Shown piece by piece: positions 19,833 through 27,239 of a stretch of DNA of 29,145 nucleotides. The DNA is from Chara braunii. Taxonomy: Eukaryota > Streptophyta > Charophyceae > Charales > Characeae. Under the pieces are notes generated by a model, which had not been told where the DNA came from, did not search any database, and saw nothing but the letters and a program-made list of their open reading frames with translations. Made by a program: the position numbers and the translations under genes. The DNA lies in the NCBI GenBank assembly GCA_003427395.1, contig BFEA01001429.1, positions 2,136 to 31,280 of the forward strand. The letters are read 5' to 3'. The first letter of the stretch is position 1. The number at the start of each line of letters is the position of its first letter.

Positions 19833-19954
19833 AAGGAACTCGTAAGGAGTGTCTAACGAGGCCCATAGTTTTTTTGCTGGTGGTGCTCCTTTTGCCGTGG
19901 GTGCCTTCAGGATTTCCCCTCTTGTTAGGCCCGGTGCCGGGGCGTGGTCACACT

Positions 19955-20085
19955 AGCAAAGAGGATAGGATTGAATGCCTGAATCTTGAAGAGTTTATGG
20001 AGTTGTGCAGGAAATAGAGATTGAACTGCTTTGCTGCATCTCTGCATTAATGAGCTCTATCCTATCCTTTTTGCTAACGTCTTCC
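19955..20085. mobile_element. TIR repeat, copy 1
   Basis: Begins near CTAGCAAAGAGGATAGGATT and ends with the inverted GCTCTATCCTATCCTTTTTGC. The interior (GAATGCCTGAATCT, then GAACTGCTTT and ATCTCTGCATTAA) matches copy 2 at 20124-20283 in direct orientation. Non-coding. Confidence 0.65.
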
Positions 20086-20123
20086 CCCGAATACAAAGCA
20101 CCCTGGGCTCCAAGCTCCAGGAC

Positions 20124-20283
20124 CATGGTCCCATTAGCAACGAGTGTCGGATTGAATGCCTGAATCTGGACGCGTTTGAGGACAGGAGCAGGAAATCGAG
20201 ATCGAACTGCTTTTCTGTATCTCTGCATTAAACATGGCCAGATTCAGGATTTCTATCCTATCCCCTTTGCTAATGGGACCATG
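20124..20283. mobile_element. TIR repeat, copy 2, 17-bp perfect TIRs (160 bp)
   Basis: CATGGTCCCATTAGCAA (20124-20140) is perfectly inverted at 20267-20283, with partial complementarity extending inward (GGAT, CCTGAATCTGG). It shares its interior with copy 1 and its GCAAAGAGGAT-type subterminus with the element at 3119-3442. No target duplication was identified. Confidence 0.7.
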
Positions 20284-20294
20284 CTCCCCGTGGG

Positions 20295-20342
20295 GCAGGA
20301 CAGGTTAAAAGCCCAATGCTCTACCAACTAAGCTATACAACC
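20295..20342 (-). pseudogene. tRNA-Lys(UUU)-like relic, mitochondrial type, lacking most of the T arm
   Basis: The minus strand reads GTATAGCTTAGTTGGTAGAG, then CATTGGGCTTTTAACCT with a TTT anticodon, as in plant mitochondrial trnK. It then jumps to GTCCTGC, so the variable loop and 5' half of the T arm are deleted. It abuts a second mitochondrial-type tRNA relic, suggesting an organelle DNA insertion. Confidence 0.6.
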
Positions 20343-20352
20343 AGAATCCAGA

Positions 20353-20423
20353 TAGGCTTAGTAGGATTTGAACCTACAATATCACCGTTATGAGCGTACC
20401 GTGCTGTCTTGCGCACTGAGCCT
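20353..20423 (-). pseudogene. tRNA-Met(CAU)-like relic, mitochondrial type
   Basis: The minus strand contains GCTCATAACGGTGATATTG, then TAGGTTCAAATCCTACTAAGC, closely matching plant mitochondrial elongator trnM. The D-arm region is rearranged (GTGCGCAAGACAGCAC) and one base is missing from the anticodon stem, so the cloverleaf is imperfect. A functional tRNA is unlikely. Confidence 0.65.
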
Positions 20424-20431
20424 TTCTAAGA

Positions 20432-20457
20432 CAAAAAAAAAAAAAAAAAAAAAAAAA
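20432..20457. repeat. Poly-A tract
   Basis: About 26 A directly after the tRNA relics. 20458-20680 is AT-rich with no gene seen. Confidence 0.8.
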
Positions 20458-20683
20458 AGGGAACAGGCGACTGCACATGACCGTTCTATATATACCAAAA
20501 GTGAGAAAAAGACAAAAACTTAACAAGGCGCGCTACCGTATTAAAATTGAAAGGGGAGGATGCCAGGAAAAAAAAGAAAAAAAAAATGTGGAGAGGGCAG
20601 AAAACGTATGCACATAGGAGGAAGTTGACAGCGCAGTGAGAAAAAGACATCTCAAGGAAGTAAAAGAAAACAAAAGAAAACAA

Positions 20684-20776
20684 AAGAAAAAGAAAAAGAA
20701 AAAGAAAAAGAAAAAGAAAAAGAAAAAGAAAAAAGGAAAAGAAAAAGAAAAAAGGAAAAGAAAAAGAAAAAGAAGG
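20684..20776. repeat. (GAAAAA)n microsatellite
   Basis: At least a dozen imperfect GAAAAA units. Confidence 0.95.
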
Positions 20777-21032
20777 CCCAAAAGGAGAAACAAACAAACC
20801 GAATTCACATGAAGGCTATACCAAGCAGCAAAGAAATTGAATTGATAGCACTGAAACGGTACCTCTTTTTTTTCTTCTTTTTTTTTTTTGGAATTTTTCT
20901 CTTCTTCTCTCTCTCTCCCGCCTCCTCATTACGTTTCCCAATCGTCTCACTTTTCATATTCTCCGTCCTTTCTCTTCTATCGCCGGCGCACGCACACACA
21001 CACACAGACACACACACACACACACACGCACA

Positions 21033-21081
21033 GAGGGTTCAACCTCCTGATGAGTCGGTGAAAGTCCGACGAAACAGTCTG
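21033..21081 (+). ncRNA. Hammerhead ribozyme core (type III family), 5' strand of helix III missing
   Basis: The order is helix I hairpin GAGG-GUUCAA-CCUC (21033-21046), invariant CUGAUGA (21047-21053), helix II GUCGG/CCGAC with loop UGAAAGU (21054-21070), invariant GAAA (21071-21074), then CAGUCUG (21075-21081). All conserved core positions are present. A type III hammerhead needs NUH directly before helix I; here a CA microsatellite ends in CACA instead, so the 5' helix III strand and cleavage triplet are missing. The degenerate copy at 11945-11999 keeps CAGAUUGUC in that place, and CAGAUUGU would pair with ACAGUCUG across 8 bp (one G-U). Genomic hammerheads of this type occur in retrozymes and related repeats. 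Confidence 0.8.
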
Positions 21082-21083
21082 GT

Positions 21084-21795
<712 letters not shown>

Positions 21796-21828
21796 CNCAG
21801 TGATCTCCTTTCACGACAGGCTATGGTC

Positions 21829-21870
21829 CCCGGAATGAGTTCGTCATTCCAGGTGTCTTTCATGCATGCT
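21829..21870. other. Short perfect hairpin
   Basis: GGAATGA-GTTCG-TCATTCC (about 21833-21851), shortly after the N at 21796. Confidence 0.6.
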
Positions 21871-21914
21871 CCACGCATGAAATAAGTCGTGCCCGTCTCG
21901 TTGCGGACATCAGG

Positions 21915-22350
21915 CGCGGGAGGAGCGGCGGTAGAAGGAGCGGGAGGGGGAGCGGGAGCGGAAACGGGGAGGGGGTTAACAAACGCGAGGGAGGCAGAGG
22001 AGGGGGAGGAGATATAGGTCGAGGAGGAGGAGGAGCAGAGGGAGGAGCAGCAGGAGAACGACCGGGAGCGGGGCTATGGCGGGATCTTTGTCACGTTGTT
22101 TGGCGGAGGAGGAGCGGGAGGGGGAGGAGGAGGCGGAGGAGTGGGAGGAGCGGGAGAAGGAGTGGGGAAGCAGCCGGAGCGGGGCTATGGCGCGGGAAGA
22201 GGAGCGGGAGGGGGGGGAGGAGGAACGGGGGGAAAAGCAGGAGAAGCAGCGGAAGGAGGACGAGCAGCAGGAGGAGCGGGGGGAGCAGCAACAGAGGGAG
22301 CAGGAGAAGGAGAGGGACGAGGAGCGGGAGAAGGAGCGAGAGCGGGGACT
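21915..22350. repeat. G/A-rich minisatellite (GGAGGAGCGGGAG-type)
   Basis: Purine-rich variants of GGAGGAGCGGGAGG. A longer period is marked by GGAGCGGGGCTATGGCG at about 22067 and 22176. Arg/Glu-rich frames here are the translation of the repeat and I do not call a gene. Confidence 0.85.
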
Positions 22351-22408
22351 GTTGAGCCGGCCCTCCCTGCGCGCGTGCGCGTGTGTGTGTGTGTCACACA
22401 CACAGACG

Positions 22409-22410
<2 letters not shown>

Positions 22411-22481
<71 letters not shown>
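22411..22481. repeat. (GA)n microsatellite
   Basis: About 35 GA units. Confidence 0.95.
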
Positions 22482-22483
<2 letters not shown>

Positions 22484-22698
22484 TAAACGCGTCTGTCTAT
22501 CTATCGATGAGGTTCAGTAAGTCTCAAGGATTTGTGAGAGAATAACAAGAGTAAGACACATCGCGTAGTATCTTAATTCTTACTATCGAGGCTTCGTTTA
22601 TCGGGTAGTATCTTCAAAAAGCATGACGTCTCTCTACTGCTATAATGCATATATCCGGATTGAGAGACAGGTACATCAATCGGTAAATAATATTCACG

Positions 22699-22752
22699 TC
22701 CCTCCCTCCCTTCCTTCCTTCCTTCCTTCCTTCCTTCCTTCCTTCCTTCCTT
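22699..22752. repeat. (CCTT)n microsatellite
   Basis: CCCT units grade into CCTT units, over 12 copies. Confidence 0.95.
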
Positions 22753-22772
22753 CTCTTTCCTTTCTTCCTTCC

Positions 22773-22885
22773 GTCCGGACGTATCTGGCGTCATTTACGA
22801 GTAGATACGGAACGTATCTGGTCTCATTTACCAGTAGATCGGACGTTTTACCGTATGTATATGGCCTTATCTACCAGTAGATGCA
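22773..22885 (+). repeat. Three-copy repeat of about 35 bp (GTATCTGG..TCATTTAC.AGTAGAT)
   Basis: CGTATCTGGCGTCATTTACG at 22779, CGTATCTGGTCTCATTTACC at about 22813 and GTATATGGCCTTATCTACC at about 22857, each followed by AGTAGAT. Diverged relatives appear near 23177 and 28505. 22886-23290 otherwise shows only AT-rich unique DNA. Confidence 0.7.
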
Positions 22886-23291
22886 GAAAAGAAAAAAGAA
22901 AACTTGCATGCTCTTTCCCATGTAGCATTGTCATGTTGCAATAACAAACATGTGTGTGTGTGTATATCTTTTATGTACATATTAATTATTAAATAAAATT
23001 ATAATATTATTGTGCTGGTAGCAGAAATTTCTGTTGATATTATGTTCTGAACGTAGTCGTAGATGAGGCCAGATACGTCTGGTGAAACGTCCTCATCATC
23101 AGCAGCAGTAAGTATGCGGAGATGATGATGGCAGGGATATGATGAGGCATCTTAAATCATGTTAGGATTTTTCTGCATGTACCTGACCACATTTGCGAGC
23201 AGCTTCTTTCTGCAGATCCGTAGTGTGAATATGCCCACCGTAACAAAATCAAGGGAGAGCTTGATGAAGCTTTATTTTTATTTTTTCGGGG

Positions 23292-23431
23292 AAAAAAAAG
23301 ACCATTCTCAATTTATTTGGTCATCATCCTTGCGCAGGGGGCCATGCTACTCTTCCTTCTCTGTATCGTTCCAATTTTTTATTTTTTTTATTTTTTTGGG
23401 GACATCGTTCCAATTTTGACGGATGCCCCGC
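23292..23431 (-). pseudogene. U6 snRNA copy with internal A-rich insertion and target duplication
   Basis: The minus strand reads GGGGCATCCGTCAAAATTGG, then AACGAT, an insert GTCCCC plus an A-tract broken by T, then AATTGGAACGATACAGAGAA, GTAGCATGGCCCCCTGCGCA, AGGATGATGA..., GAGAATGGTC and a T8 run. This is the plant-type U6 order (CATCCG, ACAGAGA box, GCAUGGCCCC.UGCGCAAGGAUGA). The 12-bp AATTGGAACGAT is directly repeated on both sides of the insert (plus coordinates 23365-23376 and 23404-23415). After T8 comes CCCCG and an A-rich tail (23276-23291), suggesting retroposition. Several substitutions plus the insert make it non-functional. Confidence 0.85.
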
Positions 23432-23699
23432 AAGTTTTTTTTTTTTTTTGTTTTGTTTTTTTGAGGAAGTGCGGTCTTAGATTGGCCTCTTGTGAGTCTC
23501 AGAAGATACGCACAGCACGGCGCCTTCTTCATTGCTTGTGAACGTAGTTGGGGGGCCGTTGACCAATTGTCCAGCTGAAAGAACAACTAGGAAAAAAAAA
23601 AAAAAGGACCGGTGAGAGCTGTTTTCTGGCTCGAGGTGAGGTAGAGTGAGTTTATTTTTTTCTCTTTTTTTTATTTAGATTTTTATTTTTCTGTGTGTG

Positions 23700-23762
23700 A
23701 CACTGTGTTTGTGTGGTGTGTGTGTGGGGGGGGTTGGGGGTTGGGGGGGGGGGGGGGGTGTG
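23700..23762. repeat. TG/G-rich simple sequence
   Basis: (TG)n grades into a long G-run (23724-23758). 23432-23699 and 23763-24160 hold no recognised gene. Confidence 0.8.
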
Positions 23763-24181
23763 GTTCTTTTCGTTTCCTGAGAGCACATGGGCGTAGTAAC
23801 GCTTATCGAATTTTGACGGGACAGAAATTATGGAACGATCAGTTGATTGCAGTTACTGGAAGGCACAATCTGTGCAAATTGAGAATGAATCTTACGCTAA
23901 AAAATGGGAAGATACACGGCGATATTTTCTTATTTTTTGTTCATGTCGCGAGTAATGGAGCGAGGTGGAGGTAGGCCCATCGTCATCTCACTGAGCAGAA
24001 CTCATCAGAGTCCACAAGCAAATGATAGTCCACAGTACTCATTGAAAGAATTGATCCCTCCCTTCCCCCTCCCCCCCCTCCTCCCTCCAAAAAAAAAAGG
24101 GTACATCAAAAGAAAAAATCCGAAAAATAAAAGAGAAAGAAAAAGAAAAAGAAAAAGAAAGAAAGGAAAATCCAGGGGACG

Positions 24182-24383
24182 GTCCTTTGGGACATCCGGG
24201 GCAAGGTCCCACTTGCACGGATTACGAGATTCTGGCCGTCGATCTTTGCTATCTACGGTCAATATCGCTTCATTCGTGTAAGTGGGACCTAGCCCCCGGT
24301 AAAATTGGAACAACACAGACAAGGAAACAATAGCATGGCCCCCGTGCGCAAGGATGACACGCATAAATCGCGTAATAGTCTTT
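24182..24383 (+). pseudogene. U6 snRNA retrocopy split by a 97-bp MITE
   Basis: The 5' part GTCCTTTGGGACATCCG (24182-24198) matches the plant U6 5' stem-loop. After the MITE the copy resumes GTAAAATTGGAACAACACAG, then AGCATGGCCCCCGTGCGCAA, GGATGACACGCATAAATCG and a TAATAGTCTTT end. It is followed by a C-run and A-rich tail to about 24417. A 10-bp direct repeat AAAATCCAGG flanks the unit (24167-24176 and 24418-24427), the mark of target-primed retroposition at an A-rich site. The ACAGAGA box is damaged (ACAGACAAGG). Confidence 0.88.
24199..24295. mobile_element. 97-bp MITE, TIR GGGC(A/T)AGGTCCCACTT, TSD CCG
   Basis: The ends GGGCAAGGTCCCACTT and the inverted GGGCTAGGTCCCACTT are flanked by CCG on both sides (24196-24198 and 24296-24298). 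The uninterrupted U6 copy at 26737 reads CATCCGTTAAAATTGG, serving as an empty site. The interior is near-palindromic. Confidence 0.85.
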
Positions 24384-24620
24384 CCCCCCCCCCAAAAAAA
24401 AAATAAAAAAAAAAAAAAAAATCCAGGTGTTGACATCCTGGACGCCGCGTTACCACTGCTGCCAAACAGTCGTCCTCGAGGCTAAGTGTTTTTTTTTTTT
24501 TTTTTCCCCGACGCCAAATTCCCCGCCCCCCCCGAGGCCAAGGTTGCAGTTGATTGATTTGAAAGACTGGGCGGTGTGAAGAAGTGTGGGGCTCGGGATC
24601 ATGGCGATAGCACGTATCAG

Positions 24621-24652
<32 letters not shown>

Positions 24653-24794
24653 TGAATGCCCACGGCCTTGAGAGATAATCGTCATCGAACTGACCGGCCC
24701 TGGGTAATTCAGAATTACTGTACTGTAGTATTTTGCTCACCTGCTCACAGTGTGGAGTTTGAACTCAGGTCTGTATTTGTCGTCAACTGTTCAG

Positions 24795-24891
24795 GGGCAA
24801 AGTCCCACTTGGCTGAATTCTTCATTTCTGGTCGTTGATCTGCAGAATCAACGGTCACAAATCAAGAATTGGGGTAAGTGGGACTTGGCCC
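24795..24891. mobile_element. 97-bp MITE, second copy, TSD CAG
   Basis: The ends GGGCAAAGTCCCACTT and the inverted GGGCCAAGTCCCACTT are flanked by CAG on both sides (24792-24794 and 24892-24894). It has the same length as the copy in U6. The centre forms a CGTTGAT...ATCAACG hairpin, so almost the whole element can fold. The flanks 24428-24790 and 24895-25059 show poly-T runs but no gene. Confidence 0.85.
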
Positions 24892-25059
24892 CAGTTAGTA
24901 TGGGTGTACCAACTGTCATTGAGGTGGGCCAGTTGGTAGGGGTGTGGAAATTGTGTGGCCTCTGATCCGAAGAGCAAAGTGTCCTGTAAAAGGGGCCAGC
25001 TCGACACACGGTAATGACGCCGAAATGTGAACACGGTCGACAAGAAACGATCACATACT

Positions 25060-25144
25060 GTATGTATATATCGTCACAAACAGAACTGCCCGGTAAACCG
25101 TAGGCAGAGAGAGAGAAGAGGACAACAAACGAGGGGCTGTGACA
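25060..25144 (-). repeat. Dispersed repeat R, copy 2
   Basis: Reverse complement of 64-152. On the minus strand it is preceded directly by a hammerhead-like segment. Confidence 0.75.
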
Positions 25145-25185
25145 AACTGTTTCGTCGGAGTTTCACCGACTCATATATGTGACGA
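25141..25185 (-). ncRNA. Hammerhead-like relic, core deleted
   Basis: The minus strand reads CGTC-ACATAT-ATGAGTCGGTGAAACTCCGACGAAACAG, in part. Helix II (GUCGG/CCGAC) and CGAAACAG are intact, but the CUG of CUGAUGA and the helix I hairpin are missing. It is adjacent to repeat R, linking the ribozyme family to that repeat. Confidence 0.55.
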
Positions 25186-25190
25186 TATAT

Positions 25191-25229
25191 ATACCTATCT
25201 CGGCCTTTTGGGTAAGATNAANANNAANN

Positions 25230-25263
<34 letters not shown>

Positions 25264-25310
25264 AGTAGTATCTGTTCGGATCGGTTTAATATCTGATCCG
25301 TAGTCCATCG
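25191..25310 (+). pseudogene. U2 snRNA copy interrupted by a poly-A/N tract
   Basis: The 5' end ATACCTATCTCGGCC, then TTTTGGGTAAGAT, matches the plant U2 start (ATACCTTTCTCGGCC). It is broken by NAANANNAANN and about 32 A. It resumes GAGAGTAGTATCTGTTC, which contains the GUAGUA branch-site-recognition sequence, and continues TTTAATATCTGATCCGTAGTCC before diverging at about 25307. The 3' half (Sm site and terminal stems) is missing. The N cluster in the A-tract suggests a collapsed insertion. Confidence 0.8.
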
Positions 25311-25530
25311 AGAAGAAGAAGGCCAAAAAAAAAAAAAAAAGAAAAGAAAAGAAAGAAAGGAGCACCTACGTAGTGTCAACAAGTGTGAAGACGCCACGTG
25401 TCATCCACTGTGTCTGGCGCTACCGGTGGACCTGGAGCTGCTGCCACATATCTGCACCTGTCGCCTTTTGACGCCACGTTCTCGTCCTACCAAAAAGTGA
25501 TTGATCGCTTGATGGTACCTCTGATTTGCC

Positions 25531-25745
25531 GGCGAGGGTGGAGGCGGAAGCCATAGCTCGCCTCTAGCTCGGCTATGGCGGCGAGGGGGTGAAGGTGGGG
25601 GAACCATAGCTCTGCTATGGCGGCGAGGAGTTGAAGGCGGGGGAACCATAGCTCGGCTATGGCGCCGAGGGGGTGAAGGCGGGGGAACCATAGCTCGGCT
25701 ATGTCGGCGAGGGTGGAGGCGGGGGAGCCATAGATCGGCTAGGGC
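25531..25745 (-). repeat. 42-bp tandem array (five units), in frame as 14-residue repeats
   Basis: The unit GGCGAGGGGGTGAAGGCGGG, then GGAACCATAGCTCGGCTATG, is repeated about five times with period 42. Because 42 is divisible by 3, the minus-strand frame 25841-25401 (146 codons) reads RRHSRAMVPPPSPP repeats. CCATAGCTCGGCTATGG is also a short dyad in each unit. Coding status is uncertain; I favour a minisatellite. Confidence 0.8.
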
Positions 25746-25850
25746 GATCATTTTCACGTTGTTTATTCTTATGATCTCTTTCTGAGAATAAATTTCCGCA
25801 TTGTTCCTCCACATCTGTCTTTCCGCGGGTACGCTAAACACAGGGTTATA

Positions 25851-25857
<7 letters not shown>

Positions 25858-25893
<36 letters not shown>
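25858..25893. repeat. (CT)n microsatellite
   Basis: About 18 CT units. Confidence 0.95.
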
Positions 25894-25897
<4 letters not shown>

Positions 25898-25914
25898 CTG
25901 TTTTTTTAATTGTC

Positions 25915-26150
25915 TTGGCATCCTGGTTGGTTGTTTCCCGTTGTTCGGCCTTTTGAGCGCGGGGCGGTGCTTGTATGTGGGAATCGTCATCGGGGATGGG
26001 TTATTTTTGGTACTTTTTTTAATTTCTTTGCGGACAAGAATGTTATGACATCCTGGTTGGTCTTGTCCCGTCGTTTGGCCTGTGGGCAACGGCGGTGCTT
26101 GCATGTGGGACTTGTCATCTGGGATCTGTTTTGTTTCCCCCTGTTCTGTA
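25915..26150 (+). repeat. Two-copy tandem repeat, period about 130 bp
   Basis: CATCCTGGTTGG at 25919 and 26049, each followed by a TCCCGT(T/C)GTT(C/T)GGCC block and GCGGTGCTTG(T/C)ATGTGGGA, then GTCATC(G/T)GGGAT. Confidence 0.8.
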
Positions 26151-26253
26151 TTATTTGGCTGTTCCCTCCCTCTTTTCTTTGCCTCTTTGCCTTTTGGTTG
26201 TGTGCAAGTGGGTCGATATGACACACGGGGGTGGGGGCAGCCGCCGCTCAACC

Positions 26254-26728
26254 TACATCCATGTGCGCGGCCTTGTACGCAAGAGGTTCTGAACAGGGAG
26301 AGTCTTGTAAGGAAGAAGATTAAAAAAACGAATTCATTTTCTTTCTTTTTTTTTTCTTGTTTTCGCTTTTGCGCTCTGATATTCATGTGACGATATACAT
26401 ATATAGATTGATACGTACATCCACGTGGGCGGCCTTGTACGCAAGAGGTTCTGAACAGGGGGAGTTGTAAGGAAGAAGATGAAAAAAGACGGAAAAAAAA
26501 AGAAATTGTTTTCTTTCTGTTTTTCTTCGCTTTTGCGCTCTCATATCCTTGTGACGGTATATATACATACATGATATATCAGCTCAACCTACTACATCCA
26601 CGTGGGCGGCCTTGTACGCGAGAGGTTTTGAAAAGTAAGAAAGTAAAAAATGATTTGATTTTTTTCCCGTTTTTTTCGCTTTTGCGCTCTGATGTCTTTG
26701 TGTAAAAAAAAATATATATATATCGTCA
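26254..26728 (+). repeat. Three-copy tandem repeat, units about 162, 177 and 136 bp
   Basis: Units start at 26254, 26416 and 26593 with TACATCCAYGTG, then GCGGCCTTGTACGC and AGAGGTT, and include a purine-rich then T-rich stretch, CGCTTTTGCGCTCT and a terminal (T/C)TTGTG(ACGATATATA). Unit 3 ends just before the U6 copy at 26737, with an inverted TATATATCGTCAAA at the junction. Confidence 0.85.
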
Positions 26729-26736
26729 AATAGAAC

Positions 26737-27014
26737 GTCCTTCAGGACATCCGTTAAAATTGGAACGATATCAATGGGCCTACCGGTAGTAGCTCAGTTG
26801 GTACACAGCACGGACTGTTGGAATGCAGACCCGAGCTCGAATCCAGATACAATCAGATGACCAGAATAAATTCTTTCAGGATTACCTGGGGCCAGTCAGT
26901 TCAACGATGATGATATGTCAAGGCTGTCGTCCTTTCCCAAAAAAAAAAGAAAAAAAAGAAAAAAAAGAAAATAAAGAAAAAAGAAAAGGAACGATACACA
27001 GAAGATTAGCATAG
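26737..27014 (+). pseudogene. U6 snRNA 5' fragment split by a SINE
   Basis: 26737-26770 reads GTCCTTCAGGACATCCG, then TTAAAATTGGAACGATA, the plant U6 5' region. After the SINE, GGAACGATA is repeated (26988-26996) and U6 continues CACAGAAGATTAGCATAG to 27014, where it diverges. TSD GGAACGATA is at 26762-26770 and 26988-26996. The 3' half of U6 is absent. TATATATATA at about 26713 lies near where a TATA box would sit, but may be repeat sequence. Confidence 0.88.
26771..26987 (+). mobile_element. tRNA-derived SINE with A-rich tail, 217 bp
   Basis: The head has a pol III A box TAGCTCAGTTGG (26790-26801) and a B box GAGCTCGAATCC (26833-26844), spaced as in a tRNA. An unrelated body follows, then CCTTTCCC and a long A tract broken by G. 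It is flanked by a 9-bp duplication of U6 sequence. SINEs depend on a partner LINE for movement; the L1-type element here is one candidate. Confidence 0.8.
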
Positions 27015-27175
27015 ATATATATCCAGACGCGATAAAAAGGTTTACACTGCGTAAGGGATAAGAAAAAGGAAAAAAAAACAAAAAAAAAAACGGAAGTGGA
27101 GCAGAACGAAGTAGAGCAGGAGAGGAGGGAAGACAAAGGAAAGAAGTGCACTGTCTTGACCATATACAATGCACT

Positions 27176-27239
27176 GGATTGGATAAAGATTGGATAAAGA
27201 TTGGATAAGAATGGATTAAAAATTCGATAAAGATTGGAG
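27176..27239 (+). repeat. GGATAAAGATT minisatellite
   Basis: Period about 12, five imperfect units. 27240-27540 contains poly-T and poly-G runs and two GCCTTTACCGCGATC repeats (27433 and 27491), no gene. Confidence 0.85.

Noticed and set aside
22076-22545. Glu/Arg-rich and Gly-rich open frames
   Set aside because: All three frames are open because the DNA is a purine minisatellite running into a GA microsatellite; translation of a repeat, not a gene.
23820-23860. AAATTATGGAACGATCAG resembling the U6 AAATTGGAACGATACAG box
   Set aside because: No other part of U6 is found on either side; a short chance match.
23990-24030. CUGAUGAG on the minus strand near 24008
   Set aside because: No helix II or GAAA follows; not a hammerhead.
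26254-26728. Regularly spaced repeats considered as a CRISPR-like array
   Set aside because: Units are ~165 bp diverged tandem repeats in a eukaryotic context with no repeat-spacer pattern.
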